DNA of 64,000 nt. Origin: Treponema denticola. Lineage in GTDB: Bacteria > Spirochaetota > Spirochaetia > Treponematales > Treponemataceae. The notes under the pieces are model-generated. The model searched no databases and was not told the DNA's origin. It saw only the letters and a list, made by a program, of their open reading frames with translations. The position numbers were made by a program, and so were the translations under genes. Numbering within the stretch: the first letter of the stretch is position 1; each line of letters starts with the position of its first letter. Below, in pieces: positions 50,633 through 61,339 of this stretch. Location of the stretch: positions 2,232,001 through 2,296,000 of the forward strand of contig NZ_CP038800.1 in NCBI RefSeq assembly GCF_024400535.1, read 5' to 3'.

Positions 50633-53041
50633 TTAGCTCGGATTGCGTAAAGAAATTTCATTAACCTTTTTATAAAACTCTTCAAGCCTTTGAGAAATCA
50701 TCCATGTGTACATCTCTTCTTGAAGGCCGGATAAAAATTTTATACCTTCATCTATTGTCTTTATTGTCCAAATATTAAACTTACCGTCCTTCACAGCTTC
50801 TTGAACTTCCTTTGATAAAAATAAATTATTTTTATTGCTAAACGGAATCATTACTCCCTGAGTACCTGTAAAGCCTAATATCTTACATGTATTAAAAAAA
50901 CCTTCGATTTTTTCGGTAATGCCGCCGACAGGCTGTACCATACCGTGCTGGTTTAAGCTTCCGGTAACGGCTATATCCTGCCTCATCTCAAATCCTCCTA
51001 TCGCAGAAATCAAGGCTAAAAACTCGGCACATGAAGCCGAATCGCCGTCTATGTAGCTGTAAGACTGCTCAAAGCAAATACTTGCCGAAATCGAGAGCGG
51101 AATGTCCTTTGAAAACCGCTCCCGCAAAAGGGAGGTTATTATCAGGTGAGCCTTATCATAAATTTCGCCTGAAAGGCCGGCCTCTCTTTCTATGTTTATG
51201 ATTCCTCCTGTTCCGGGAGAGGCTTGTGCCGTAACGGCAACCGGCACACCGAAAGAATGATAACCTCTTTCTTCAACAGCAAGACCGTTAATCTTTGCAA
51301 GTTTTGTTCCAGATACATCTATTAATATTTCACCCAATTGGACCATTTCGGCAAATTTTTCTTCAGGAAGAGAATAAAAATAACGCCTTTTTTCTATCGT
51401 ATCGTTTAGAACGGCAGCGCAAACAGTCTTTTTGTTTTGAGCTCTTGCATTAAAGTCCGCCTCGATGATTAAATCCGAAATTTTAGTAAACTGAGCCGTA
51501 AGCAAGTGTCTTGAACCTGCAAGCTCTGAGGAATAGGATATAAGACGGCTATAGCCAGAATCATCAAAGCATAGAGTCTTTTTTTCTTTACAAAGATAGT
51601 CTGTTAAATGAATCAGGGCCGATATATTTTTATCGGTTTTAGGCATCACCGAATCGAATTCTGCGCAAACCTTAAAAAGCTTATAAAAGTCCGGATCTTC
51701 TTGGTAGAGGATATCATAAGTGTATTCTCCGCCTATTATAATTACCTTAAAATTTGCAGGCAGAGCTTCCGGTTTAAATACACTGGGCGTATGATTACCT
51801 GAGGGCGGAAGTTGTATTTCAATTTTCCCCGATTGTAGAACTCTTTTTAAATAAGTCCATGAATCTTCTTCTTCAAGTAAGTCATGGAGTCTTACAATTA
51901 AGTAGCCTCCAAAAGCCCTGTGTACCGCACCTTCCCTTATGCGCAAGTGCCCGTTAATTTCGGGGGCATCGGAATCTGAGTGAGCTTCAATAGTGCCGAA
52001 CAAATTGGTAAAACTAGGAAGGTTTTCGTTTATAACATAGTTTTTATCCTTATTGTTTTCACAAACAATGTTTATAAGATAACGGCCGAAAAAGTGTTTT
52101 TTAATCCTCGAAGATTTAAATTCGGAACTGTAAAGATTCATCCTATTGACTAAGTCATCCTCGGCTTTTTTTAAAAACAAAAGAAGTTTCTTATTGTCCT
52201 CATCTTGTTTTGAGCTGCCGTCTTTTGTCTTATATGAATCAACAAGTTTTCTTAATGGGTCAAAGGCTGATTTAATTATAGGCATTACCGATTCCTTTTG
52301 ATGCCTTACAAGTTTATCATCCGCAGCAACCCTCTTATCCCTCAAAACGGAAAATAGTTCCGACATTTCATCAAGACAAGCATAGTATTTTTCGCGTAAA
52401 ACTGCAAGTTCTTGCTCGCTAAATTTTCCTCTAGCGGCCTTAGATTGCAATTCGCTAAAAGAAATTTCTTTACCCTTGATTATCGGAATTAGATCAAGGG
52501 ATTGATTGGCCTCATCTTTTATTTGTAAAACCTTAAACCCCTTGTGCAGCATCTTAGATTCAAAATCCATTAAAAGAAGATTTTCTTCATTATCGGTTTG
52601 AGTAATAATCTTTTTTTGTTCAGCCAAAAAGACCTCAGATTTTAAAAGCGCTAAGGTTTGGGCATGAATCCATCCTACGGCTTTTTTAATCTTTTTACGA
52701 AAAAGCCTCCCCTCCCCTGCCGGAAAAAAGAGAGCTATGGGCTCAATCGGCCTTCCGAAATTGTAGGCATAGGCTATATCTTGAAGTTTTGCCGCATTTG
52801 GCTTATAATTCTTTAAAAGAGATGAGAGAACGGTCCTGCGTCCTGTTCCGGGTGCGCCCATAACAAAAATGTTATAGCCCTCACCCTCGATACCGAGACC
52901 CAGCTCAATAGCCTTAAGTGCACGGTCTTGACCTAATATGGTTGAGTCGGCTCCGTTATTTTTTAGCTCCCGAATTTGGGATTCAGGGAAAGAAAATTCC
53001 AGTTCATTGAGGTTCAATTTTTCTGCAACACCGTTTGTCAT
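50633..53041 (-). CDS. LonB-like ATP-dependent protease (AAA_32/Lon_C type)
   Basis: 802 residues. AAA domain with GAPGTGRRTVLSSLL; the Walker lysine is replaced by arginine, as seen in this bacterial LonB-like subgroup. A helical central domain, RAFGGYLIVRLHDLLEEEDS (Walker B region altered), then the S16 protease domain: YIDGDSASCAEFLALISAIG (catalytic Ser) and PVGGITEKIEGF (catalytic Lys). Lacks the Lon N-terminal domain. The start has AAGGAG seven bases upstream. Divergent from the membrane protein at 53075. Confidence 0.9.
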   Translation of the reverse strand: MTNGVAEKLNLNELEFSFPESQIRELKNNGADSTILGQDRALKAIELGLGIEGEGYNIFVMGAPGTGRRTVLSSLLKNYKPNAAKLQDIAYAYNFGRPIEPIALFFPAGEGRLFRKKIKKAVGWIHAQTLALLKSEVFLAEQKKIITQTDNEENLLLMDFESKMLHKGFKVLQIKDEANQSLDLIPIIKGKEISFSELQSKAARGKFSEQELAVLREKYYACLDEMSELFSVLRDKRVAADDKLVRHQKESVMPIIKSAFDPLRKLVDSYKTKDGSSKQDEDNKKLLLFLKKAEDDLVNRMNLYSSEFKSSRIKKHFFGRYLINIVCENNKDKNYVINENLPSFTNLFGTIEAHSDSDAPEINGHLRIREGAVHRAFGGYLIVRLHDLLEEEDSWTYLKRVLQSGKIEIQLPPSGNHTPSVFKPEALPANFKVIIIGGEYTYDILYQEDPDFYKLFKVCAEFDSVMPKTDKNISALIHLTDYLCKEKKTLCFDDSGYSRLISYSSELAGSRHLLTAQFTKISDLIIEADFNARAQNKKTVCAAVLNDTIEKRRYFYSLPEEKFAEMVQLGEILIDVSGTKLAKINGLAVEERGYHSFGVPVAVTAQASPGTGGIINIEREAGLSGEIYDKAHLIITSLLRERFSKDIPLSISASICFEQSYSYIDGDSASCAEFLALISAIGGFEMRQDIAVTGSLNQHGMVQPVGGITEKIEGFFNTCKILGFTGTQGVMIPFSNKNNLFLSKEVQEAVKDGKFNIWTIKTIDEGIKFLSGLQEEMYTWMISQRLEEFYKKVNEISLRNPS

Positions 53042-53074
53042 ACAAGCTCCTTAAACCGTATTTGTGAGGATATT

Positions 53075-54172
53075 ATGTCTGATTTTTTTGTCGGCGAAAT
53101 ACTTGTTTTGCTTTTATTGATCTTACCCTTAATTCGACCATTTTCAAAAGCTCTTAAAGCAGCCGATGCCGTACCGCTGTTACCCTTTGCAGCTCTAATC
53201 ATTTTGATTTTTGCAATTATTGGACAGGGCTTAATGTTCTCATTTATTCCCACAATATTGATAGTCATAATCTGTATTATAACAGAATTTGCAAGATTTG
53301 TAATGTTTTTAAGGCAGGTTCCCAATAATTTTTATACAATTCCGTCTGTTTTATTGAGAGTTTTTGTATTATTCCTTTTGGCAGGCAGCTTTTTTGCAGC
53401 TTTTTATCTTTCTCCTGAAAGAGAATATAGTGTTTCAACTTTGATTAACGAAAAAACAAATATAAACTTTTTCTTGGAAGGAATTGAAAAAGAAGCTGCC
53501 CTTTGTTATACTCCAGAACCATGTGCCGAACCTAATCAAGTTATTATTACGGTACCCTCTTTTCCCTTATCTTCAGATGAACTCGATACTTCGGGCAGAT
53601 ATCTTTTAGATGAAGGCTATAAGATTTCCGAGCTGATATTGGGAAAGAAAAAAGGCTTTAAGTACGGCTTTAAACGCTCTGAAATTTTTTTTGCAGTTTG
53701 GGATTCTCTTTTTAAAAATCCTAAATCCAATAAAGAAGATGGAGAACTGATTCCCGCTATAGAAGCTGTCAGCTCTTTTTATAAGGGTAAGGAACTTTTT
53801 TTATTTGCGGAAGGCGAAAGGATCACAGAACTTTGCGATTATTATAATAAAAATCCAAATGCTTTTTCCGGAGCTTTTTTTGTCCTGTCCGAAGATGATC
53901 CGCTTCCTAAAGGACTCAAAGAAGATTTATACACTGTCTTATATGAAAAAGATCTAAAATTTTCGGAAGCTTCAGCTGAATTTCCGATTTGTTTTTTGAT
54001 TAAGCCAAAGGAATGTTTAGCAGCTTTTGGCGATCTACGAGGAAACGATATCTTGGCAGGTATCCTCCTCGGTTCTTCCAGAGACCTTGGAAGAGAAAAC
54101 CGGCTTGAAACTCTTAGAACTTTTGAAAAATGGCTTACTTTAAGATCGAAGATTACTATAGGTCAACCGTAA
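53075..54172 (+). CDS. Membrane protein with exported soluble domain (hypothetical)
   Basis: 365 residues from the ATG at 53075 (GAGGAT ribosome site). The longer frame from 52976 would overlap the protease gene and has no site. Three or four N-terminal membrane helices (ILVLLLLILPLI, PFAALIILIFAIIGQGLMFSF, FLLAGSFFAAFYL) are followed by about 240 residues outside. That domain has PNQVIITVPSFPLSSDE and LFLFAEGERITELCDYY, loosely alpha/beta-hydrolase-like, without a clear Ser-His-Asp set. No family recognised. Confidence 0.72.
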   Translation: MSDFFVGEILVLLLLILPLIRPFSKALKAADAVPLLPFAALIILIFAIIGQGLMFSFIPTILIVIICIITEFARFVMFLRQVPNNFYTIPSVLLRVFVLFLLAGSFFAAFYLSPEREYSVSTLINEKTNINFFLEGIEKEAALCYTPEPCAEPNQVIITVPSFPLSSDELDTSGRYLLDEGYKISELILGKKKGFKYGFKRSEIFFAVWDSLFKNPKSNKEDGELIPAIEAVSSFYKGKELFLFAEGERITELCDYYNKNPNAFSGAFFVLSEDDPLPKGLKEDLYTVLYEKDLKFSEASAEFPICFLIKPKECLAAFGDLRGNDILAGILLGSSRDLGRENRLETLRTFEKWLTLRSKITIGQP

Positions 54173-54262
54173 AATAAGCCGAGTTTTTAAGTATTTTCTA
54201 TGAAAATTTTATTTTTTTACTTGGGCATAGATAATGCCGATAATTATTTTTGAGGTGATTTT

Positions 54263-54676
54263 ATGAATGATTTTGTCTCTTGGGATGCGAGTTACGATTT
54301 AGGTATTGAACAGGTAGATAAACAGCATAGACATTTAGTAGAGCTTATCAACGATTTGTACTGCGCGTGTTTGGGTGAAAAAGGAGCCTTAGAAGAAAAA
54401 TTTAAACAGGTTATGAAAGAGCTTGTAACATATGTGATGATACATTTTAAAGACGAAGAAAAACTGATGGAAGAAATTAATTATCCGAATATAAAGGAAC
54501 ATAAACAATATCATGAAGACTTTGTAAGAGAAATTTTGAAATCTGTGAATGATTATCAAAACGGAAAACAACTTGTTCCGAATTACTTTGTTAGGTTTTT
54601 AAGGGATTGGCTTTTTAACCATATCTTAATAACCGACAAAGAAATGTCAAAATTTTATTTTGCGCACAAAAAATAA
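54263..54676 (+). CDS. Bacteriohaemerythrin
   Basis: 137 residues, single haemerythrin domain with all di-iron ligands: His22 (DKQH), His61 and Glu65 (HFKDE), His80 and His84 (HKQYH), His120 and Asp125 (HILITD). Binds oxygen reversibly; in anaerobes it may serve for oxygen sensing, scavenging or delivery. TGAGGTG ribosome site. Stands alone with a terminator downstream. In an anaerobic amino-acid fermenter with oxygen-sensitive enzymes, protection is a fair guess. Confidence 0.93.
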   Translation: MNDFVSWDASYDLGIEQVDKQHRHLVELINDLYCACLGEKGALEEKFKQVMKELVTYVMIHFKDEEKLMEEINYPNIKEHKQYHEDFVREILKSVNDYQNGKQLVPNYFVRFLRDWLFNHILITDKEMSKFYFAHKK

Positions 54677-54734
54677 TTTATTTTTAATCAACACCCCCAA
54701 CGCAAGCGTCGGGGTATTAACCCCTCCGCACGAA

Positions 54735-54773
54735 TAAAAAAGGGAAACCTTCCTGTAGAGGTTTCCCTTTTTT
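54735..54773. terminator. Bidirectional terminator between haemerythrin and methylaspartate ammonia-lyase genes
   Basis: AAAAAAGGGAAACCT-tcctgtag-AGGTTTCCCTTTTTT: stem with A-run and T-run on both sides, serving both convergent genes. Confidence 0.9.
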
Positions 54774-54776
54774 ATA

Positions 54777-56015
54777 TTACTTCCTATTGGCTAGGGCAAC
54801 GATTCTGTTCATCTCGTTATTGATAATCATGTAGCCTTCGTCAACACCCATACCGGGCTTTGCAAGCTGTTGGGCGGCTCCGGCTGCAACAGAACAGTTT
54901 ACGATAACCTCAGCTGAGCGGTTGGTTTCGTTACATGTTCCTCCGCAATAGGCTCCTACTCCCTTTTCTTTGCAGTAAAGGATAGCTTCAATCGTGTTGT
55001 TGATTCCGCCAAGGTCGGGGGTCTTAATCTGAATCATGTGGCCTGCACGGTTATCGGCAAAGTACTGAATGTCTTCTAGGGTATTGCACCATTCATCGGC
55101 AACAAGCTCTACCTTTACACCGTTATCGTCAAGGCTTTTTGTGAGTGCAGCAAGAACCTGCATCTGCTTTTCCCTGTCGCCCATATCCATGGGGCCTTCG
55201 ATTCTAAGTTTAAAAGGAGCGGCAGCTTCTTCCAATGTTTTAAGATAGGCAGTCATCTTGGGAACATCGTTATTTGTAAAGTCTCCGATTGTGCCGTATA
55301 CGTCAATGTGGAAAATAGGATTGTAGTTCTTGCAAGTTCTCATGGTTTCTACTCTGTTTTTAAGCCATTTAACATATTCCAAGAGCTTTTCGCCGTTTTT
55401 ACCGGTTTTTTCTTCAACATTGTTAAAAAGACCGTGGGGGAGAACTTCTGCCTGCTTGATAATCATCTTATCGGCATTTAAGTAGCGGTCATCGCCTGAC
55501 TGGGTAAAGATCGGGATTCTCTTTATTTGGCAGCCGGTCTTATATTCTTTTACAACAACTTCGGCCATCGTTATGTGCTGGGACTTTGCAACGGCATCAA
55601 GAATAGCTTGAGATATGCCGTAGCGTAAAGCCGTGTGCATTCTTTTTCCGTTTACCTTGTGCTCTTCAAAAGTCTTAGCCATTTCCCTAAAGTTTGTAAT
55701 TTCTTTTCCTACAAAGAGGGGCTTTATATCCTTTTCAATTACGGGAATAAAGTCCTTTGCCAAAAATAGGGGATCGCGTCCGCCTGCTCCGGAATACTGT
55801 ACAGCAGCACAGTCTCCGTATGCAACCTGTCCGTCTTCAAGAATAAACATAACGGAAATAGCTTCGCCTGCCTGTCTGATTGAGGTAAAGCCCTCGGTTA
55901 CGGGTTTCCCCGTATAAAAAAATCCGTCATGACCTGCACCCATCTTGATAGCCTTTTGGTCATCAAAATAAAAACCTGTTTTGCCTTCTGCGCAAACAAC
56001 ATCAATAATTTTCAT
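54777..56015 (-). CDS. mal: Methylaspartate ammonia-lyase
   Basis: Splits threo-3-methylaspartate into mesaconate and ammonia, the second step of the methylaspartate route of glutamate fermentation. 412 residues from MKIIDVVCAEGKTGF (start 56015, AGGAG nine bases before). Enolase-superfamily features: FHIDVYGTIG (metal Asp), RIEGPMDMG (Glu), LVADEWCNT (Asp) and HMIQIKTPDLGG, whose lysine is residue 331 as in the clostridial enzyme. Follows glutamate mutase E by 19 bases. Confidence 0.96.
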   Translation of the reverse strand: MKIIDVVCAEGKTGFYFDDQKAIKMGAGHDGFFYTGKPVTEGFTSIRQAGEAISVMFILEDGQVAYGDCAAVQYSGAGGRDPLFLAKDFIPVIEKDIKPLFVGKEITNFREMAKTFEEHKVNGKRMHTALRYGISQAILDAVAKSQHITMAEVVVKEYKTGCQIKRIPIFTQSGDDRYLNADKMIIKQAEVLPHGLFNNVEEKTGKNGEKLLEYVKWLKNRVETMRTCKNYNPIFHIDVYGTIGDFTNNDVPKMTAYLKTLEEAAAPFKLRIEGPMDMGDREKQMQVLAALTKSLDDNGVKVELVADEWCNTLEDIQYFADNRAGHMIQIKTPDLGGINNTIEAILYCKEKGVGAYCGGTCNETNRSAEVIVNCSVAAGAAQQLAKPGMGVDEGYMIINNEMNRIVALANRK

Positions 56016-56034
56016 ATTTAATACTCCTATAATT

Positions 56035-57492
56035 TTATCGTTTAGCCGGTCTTCCAACGAGAACACCGGAACTTACGGCATAAACATCATCAACCGACAT
56101 TTGGAAATCAACTTCCCTCTTATCGGCCTTGGCCCTCTCTTCAAGTTTTCCCCTGTTAAAGTCGAGAATGTCCTTTGTAAAGGGCAGATTTCCCGGCATT
56201 AGATAGCGGATACATCCGTCATTGTCTCTGGCAGGCATTACTTTTCCGGCATTGTACTGGGAAGGAGCAAATGGAATGTCGATTACTCCGGCTTCAAAGG
56301 CCTTGATAGTGCCTTCAACCAAGTCGCCGCCTCCTATCTCATAGACTCTGTCCATAATGCATTTTGTTTCTGCCTTGATAAGCTCAATCTCTTGAGCGAG
56401 CGCCCTTGAATCGGGATAGCGCTGTCCCTTCAAAAGGTTTAGAACCATTTTGGTAGCCTTGATACCTCCTGCATTTGCTTCTTTGGTAGGAATACCGAAA
56501 GCTTCATGCGGGGTTTTAACGATTACCTTTGTAGCTCCGGAAAGGGCGGCAGTGGTACTTCCCAAGGAGATAAGACCGTAGGCTCTGGACTCATCGGCAG
56601 GGAAGCCTCCCATCCATTGATGGAAAACCGTGGTAATGCACATATCCTTGTAGCCGAATTTTTTCATGTAGTCCTTTGTAATTTCTCTTAAAGAAATAAC
56701 GGCTGCAACGTCTTGCGTCATGTTTCCGCACATACCGTAACCTACGGTAATGCTCTTTACACCCTGCTCTGCGGCCAATAGAGCTTCGATAACTCCGACT
56801 GCAATGGCAACCGAAGGAGGAACAAGGGTTCCCGTAAGGGGACCGAAGGGCTCTCTATTAAGGTGAACTCCGTTTTCTTCATAAAATCCTACGAGGCGGT
56901 CGGCATATTGCCAACACATGATGCTGTGCTCGATTGAAACGGCCTTTGCATAGGGAACATTGTAGCTTATTCCTCCGCCTTCGTTAGAGGTATAACCTCC
57001 GGCGTGAATAATCTCTGAAAGAAGACGGGCATCGGGGGTTCCGTGTCTTGCCTGTAAGGGAAGATTTACAGCTTCCAAAACCTGACGGCAGGGACCTACA
57101 CCCCAGTTTACTGCAGGGAATCCGTTCATAAGAGAGCGGCCTGCCTTCTTTGAAGCTTCAATACCGGCTTCACCCTCTTCATATCGGTTTTGACGCGTAT
57201 AAGCGTCAATTGTGCTGGGCAAAAAGTCGGCTCCGCCTTCATCCTGTAAAAACTGCAATAGATTAATGTGTTCATCCAAAAGGGGAACACCGGCACGAGG
57301 CTGGGCCGTAGTTATACCTTCTTTGTCCGCTTGTTCAAGTTTGATTGCAAAGTTTTTTTCAGGCGGGATCTTCTTTAAATAATCGATAGACTCTTTTAAG
57401 TCAACATCCTTTCCCGTGGGCCATGTTTGGAGAATTTCTTCTCGCATCTCCATAAACTCCCCTTCGGGTATTTTTTTAATTTTCCATCTCAT
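56035..57492 (-). CDS. glmE: Glutamate mutase epsilon subunit (methylaspartate mutase E)
   Basis: Catalytic subunit of the coenzyme B12-dependent mutase that turns L-glutamate into threo-3-methylaspartate. 485 residues, the usual length. Recognisable stretches include [45 protein letters not shown] and [18 protein letters not shown] ribosome site. The small B12-binding subunit (glmS) and glmL, usually in the same operon, are absent from this window, since a chemotaxis gene lies upstream. They should be elsewhere if the pathway works. Confidence 0.95.
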   Translation of the reverse strand: MRWKIKKIPEGEFMEMREEILQTWPTGKDVDLKESIDYLKKIPPEKNFAIKLEQADKEGITTAQPRAGVPLLDEHINLLQFLQDEGGADFLPSTIDAYTRQNRYEEGEAGIEASKKAGRSLMNGFPAVNWGVGPCRQVLEAVNLPLQARHGTPDARLLSEIIHAGGYTSNEGGGISYNVPYAKAVSIEHSIMCWQYADRLVGFYEENGVHLNREPFGPLTGTLVPPSVAIAVGVIEALLAAEQGVKSITVGYGMCGNMTQDVAAVISLREITKDYMKKFGYKDMCITTVFHQWMGGFPADESRAYGLISLGSTTAALSGATKVIVKTPHEAFGIPTKEANAGGIKATKMVLNLLKGQRYPDSRALAQEIELIKAETKCIMDRVYEIGGGDLVEGTIKAFEAGVIDIPFAPSQYNAGKVMPARDNDGCIRYLMPGNLPFTKDILDFNRGKLEERAKADKREVDFQMSVDDVYAVSSGVLVGRPAKR

Positions 57493-57558
57493 ACTCTTGC
57501 TCCTAAATACTGTATTTTATTGTATCACAAGGATGATATAGCTTCAAGAGGTCGGAAA

Positions 57559-59646
57559 TTATACCTTATATTTATCCACTTCTTTTAGAAGATTATCGAT
57601 ACTCTCCTTATTTTTTTCGGTAAAAGATTTTACCTCATAAACGGCACTGCTTATCTGCACAAAACCTGATGCAATCTCGTCCATACGGCTTTGAACATTT
57701 TGGGTTACCTTATCAAGATTTTCGGTTTCAGCCGTTACCCTTTTACTTCCTGCAAGCATTTCATCGGAGCTTCGTTTGACCGCAACAGTAACCTCATTTA
57801 TTTTTTGTATCGATGTCAAAACATCATTCCCTGCATTGGATTGTTCGCTCATAGCAGCACTTACTAAAGCCGCCGAATCTTTTACCTCACCCGCATGCAA
57901 AGAAATAGCTGTAAATTTTTCTACAGCCAATGTTGCGGCTTTTGCAAGAAGCTCGATTTCGGCTGTGATTGTTTTTAATGTTGCACTGATTGTCTTTCCT
58001 TGGCTGCTTGATTCTTCGGCTAATTTTCGTATCTCATCGGCAACAACGGCAAAACCTTTTCCCGACTCCCCAGCATGAGCCGCTTCAATAGCTGCATTCA
58101 TTGCAAGAAGATTTGTTTGCGATGCTATGTTTTCGATAACATTAGAAGCTTCAATCAAGTCCCCCGACTGCTCGGCTATTTGCTGAGAAATACTGTTTGC
58201 CTCGACTAAGGAATTTTTTCCATCGATTGTAGCTTCCGAGAGGCTTGTAATGGAATTATCCGCCTTTTTAACACTTTCAGTAACGGAATGGATATTGGCT
58301 ACCATCTGTTCAATAGCGGCAGAAGATTCGTTTACACTTTTAGACTGTATTTCAATTTCGGAATTTAGTTTTGTTATGGATTGAATAATTTGCTCAATTG
58401 AGGCTGAGGTTTCCGCTACACTGTTAACTTGTTCTTGGGTTTTAGAATGAAGCTCATCAATAAAATCGGCTATTTGGTTTACCGAATTTTCGGTTTTTTG
58501 CATTTCGGTAAAAAGACCGTCCCCAACAGAATTCATTTTATCCGATTCTGTCTTAATTTGACCGAAAGAATTTTGCATAGCTTCCGCAGTCGAATTTAAA
58601 TATTCGCCTATTTTTCCAAGTTCATCTTTTTCGTAGTTCATTCTAACGGTAAAATCACCGCGGGAGATGTGTTTAAATATGTTCCCCATTTTAATAATTC
58701 GCTTGGACATGTTCCTTATCCCTAATATGACTCCGATTATAACCAAAATTAAAACAAAAAATGTTACAACAATTGAATCTTTTGCAATATCAAATACAGA
58801 AGGCAAAAAATCTTTAATGGGAGCTATAAAAACCATTTTATACGGAAAATTGCCTGCCGCTTTTTTTTCGGCATAAATCATTTTTCCTTTTTCCTTGTCA
58901 CTCCATGTTTTTATATGAGAAAATCCTTTTACCTCGCTCATTTCCGACGATAAATAATCCGATAATTTTTTACCGAAAACATCATCTCTAGAAGAAATAA
59001 CGATATTTTTATTTTCATCTACAAGACATAAAATAGAGTTGTCACTTGGAAGAACTTTTTTTAATTGGCTTATGGAAGCATTTAAGTCTAAGCCTATTCC
59101 GGCAATTCCTATAATTTTCTTATTTTTATCGAAAACTTGTGAATTTATCCACAAGCCTGTCAAACCGGTCTCTTTGTTTTTATTGATAAAAAACGTTGTT
59201 TTTTCCTGCAATTTTATTGTCTTAAAAAACCATTCATCCGAGGAGTCATTTTCATTCAGCTTTCCTACCTGTATAACCCTGTTAGCATCGGACATATAAT
59301 TAGTCTTACTTCCAAGACTTGCAATAAAAACCGATATGATATCGGCTCTTTCTGCAAGATTTTTAAATTTTTGCATAACATTTGTTTTGAGCTCTCCGGT
59401 TTCTTCACCGCCATTAAGCCAATCAATGAGCTCAGAATCTTCTGACCAATTTTGGGCATACAAAAAACCTTTAATAAAATTGGATTCAATGTCGATACTT
59501 GCCGAATCCAAAATTCCACGTGTATTCTTATAAAATACATGCTCAAATTTTGCCCGAACCGATAAAACATTAAAAACACTGCAAAGTCCTACAGTCAAAA
59601 TTACAGCTGCCAATGTAAAAAACGTTAGTTTAAAGCGTATCGTCAT
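57559..59646 (-). CDS. Methyl-accepting chemotaxis protein
   Basis: About 696 residues from [17 protein letters not shown] (start 59646; GGAGGAATT directly before it). Membrane helix 1 (about 7-29), an extracellular Cache-type sensor ([42 protein letters not shown]), helix 2 ([20 protein letters not shown]), HAMP ([20 protein letters not shown]), and the signalling domain with the hairpin tip [20 protein letters not shown]. Ligand unknown; Cache sensors in treponemes often read amino acids or organic acids, which suits the neighbouring glutamate genes. Confidence 0.93.
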   Translation of the reverse strand: MTIRFKLTFFTLAAVILTVGLCSVFNVLSVRAKFEHVFYKNTRGILDSASIDIESNFIKGFLYAQNWSEDSELIDWLNGGEETGELKTNVMQKFKNLAERADIISVFIASLGSKTNYMSDANRVIQVGKLNENDSSDEWFFKTIKLQEKTTFFINKNKETGLTGLWINSQVFDKNKKIIGIAGIGLDLNASISQLKKVLPSDNSILCLVDENKNIVISSRDDVFGKKLSDYLSSEMSEVKGFSHIKTWSDKEKGKMIYAEKKAAGNFPYKMVFIAPIKDFLPSVFDIAKDSIVVTFFVLILVIIGVILGIRNMSKRIIKMGNIFKHISRGDFTVRMNYEKDELGKIGEYLNSTAEAMQNSFGQIKTESDKMNSVGDGLFTEMQKTENSVNQIADFIDELHSKTQEQVNSVAETSASIEQIIQSITKLNSEIEIQSKSVNESSAAIEQMVANIHSVTESVKKADNSITSLSEATIDGKNSLVEANSISQQIAEQSGDLIEASNVIENIASQTNLLAMNAAIEAAHAGESGKGFAVVADEIRKLAEESSSQGKTISATLKTITAEIELLAKAATLAVEKFTAISLHAGEVKDSAALVSAAMSEQSNAGNDVLTSIQKINEVTVAVKRSSDEMLAGSKRVTAETENLDKVTQNVQSRMDEIASGFVQISSAVYEVKSFTEKNKESIDNLLKEVDKYKV

Positions 59647-59767
59647 AATTCCTCCATAATCACCTATAATATCCATTATATCTATATTATCAAATTTCGT
59701 CAACACAGTAAAAAATTTATCTTCTTTAATACTTGCAAAAGTCTAAAAAGTTTTATACTATGAGCAC

Positions 59768-61339
59768 ATGAAAAAGACTATTTTAATTACCGGTGCTTCA
59801 GGCTCCATGGGCTCTGAAGTTTTAAAACAAATTGCCGAAACCGGAAAACACGATATTACCGTAATCTTACGGGAAAAAAAAGCCAATATACGTTTAGCAA
59901 AATCTTTGCAAAAAAAATATCCGAATATTTTAAAAATTATCTTCGGAGACTTATCAATCTTTGCCGACTGCGAAAGAGCCGTCGAAAATGCCGATTATAT
60001 AATCCATTGTGCAGCGATAATTCCTCCCGTAATCGACCACAATCCCGATGCAGGCTATAAATCAAACTTTTTGGGCACCTTAAATTTAATAAATGCCGTA
60101 AAAAAACGGCCCCAAAAAGACAGAATAAAATTTATTCATATAGGAACGGTCGCCCAATATGGGAACAGAACCTTTAAACACCCATGGATAAGAACCGGAG
60201 ACCCTTTAATAGGTTCAGCCTTTGACTTTTACGGTGCTACGAAGATTATGGCCGAGAGGGAAGTAATAGAATCGAGCTTAAAATATTGGGCTTCTTTAAG
60301 GCAGTCGGGAGTTTTATACGATGATATTATGCTTAAAAACATGGATGACGGCCTTATGTTCCACACAGGCTGGAATACTCCAATCGAATGGGCAACAGCC
60401 CGCACCTCAGGTCTCATGCTTAAAAACCTCATCGAAAAAGATACAGGCGGCACCTTACCCGAAGATTTTTGGAAGAAGGTCTACAATATAGGAAACGGAA
60501 AAGAAGCACGGGTTACCGGTTATGAAACCCTCGACCGAGGCTTTAAGCTCATGGGCAGATCGGCAAAGGAGATTTTTAAGCCCCATTGGAATGCGGCCCG
60601 CAATTTTCACTGCGGCTGGTTCTATGATTCACGTATTTTAAATGATTATCTTGACTTTCAATATGAAGGCTTTGAGGACTTTTTTAAAAAACTCGATAAA
60701 AAGTTTTGGTATTTTAAGCTGGGAAAACCATTTCCGCGTCTTATTAGAAAATTTGCCATAGAACCTCTTTTAAAAACAAGCAATGCTCCTCTCTATTGGG
60801 TTAAGCACAATTTTGAAGGCAGAATAAGGGCTTTTTTCGGCTCGAAAGAAGATTTTGAAAAAATCCCTCAAAAGTGGAAAGAATACAACCTTTTATCGGA
60901 AAACAAAAATCCGAAAACGGGAGAAATGCTGAACTATTCCGAATTAAAAGATGAAAAAAAAGCCGCTTCTTTTTTGCTGAATCACGGCTATGACGAATCC
61001 AAAAAAGAAAACGAACTCGATATAAGCGATGTACGTGAGGCTGCCCGTTTTAGGGGCGGCGAATGCTTAAGCACCGAAATGAAAAAGGGAGACCTCTACA
61101 CTCCGCTTGAATGGAGCTGTTCTTACGGCCACAAATTTAAAGCGAGCCCCTTCCTCGTTCTAAAAACAGGGCACTGGTGTCCCGAATGTGCATGTCCCCC
61201 ATGGAATTTTGATGAACAGGCAAAGAAGGTTCCTTTTTATGCACAAATTTGGTATGACGATCACAGCCCCGATGAAAACAATTTTTATGATAAGGACTGC
61301 TTTAGGGATATTTTAACTTCTAATTCTGCAATCTCCTGA
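59768..61339 (+). CDS. Extended SDR (NAD-dependent epimerase/dehydratase) fused to a zinc-ribbon-like C-terminus
   Basis: 523 residues. Residues 1-330 are an extended short-chain dehydrogenase: NAD motif TGASGSMG (Gly9, 12, 15), FIHIGTVAQYG and FDFYGATK with Tyr155 and Lys159. Residues about 425-480 are a different module: AARFRGGECLSTEM, then LEWSCSYGHKFKAS and GHWCPEC. This is the Cys/His pattern (Cys451, His455, Cys471, Cys474) of small zinc domains found in phage and homing-endonuclease proteins. The joining of the two is unusual. Substrate unknown. Overlaps the DUF4097-like gene by 27 bases, convergent. Confidence 0.82.
   Translation: MKKTILITGASGSMGSEVLKQIAETGKHDITVILREKKANIRLAKSLQKKYPNILKIIFGDLSIFADCERAVENADYIIHCAAIIPPVIDHNPDAGYKSNFLGTLNLINAVKKRPQKDRIKFIHIGTVAQYGNRTFKHPWIRTGDPLIGSAFDFYGATKIMAEREVIESSLKYWASLRQSGVLYDDIMLKNMDDGLMFHTGWNTPIEWATARTSGLMLKNLIEKDTGGTLPEDFWKKVYNIGNGKEARVTGYETLDRGFKLMGRSAKEIFKPHWNAARNFHCGWFYDSRILNDYLDFQYEGFEDFFKKLDKKFWYFKLGKPFPRLIRKFAIEPLLKTSNAPLYWVKHNFEGRIRAFFGSKEDFEKIPQKWKEYNLLSENKNPKTGEMLNYSELKDEKKAASFLLNHGYDESKKENELDISDVREAARFRGGECLSTEMKKGDLYTPLEWSCSYGHKFKASPFLVLKTGHWCPECACPPWNFDEQAKKVPFYAQIWYDDHSPDENNFYDKDCFRDILTSNSAIS

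Noticed and set aside
52976-53074. N-terminal extension of the membrane protein at 53075
   Set aside because: It overlaps the start of the LonB-like gene on the other strand; the ATG at 53075 has GAGGAT and leads directly into the first membrane helix.
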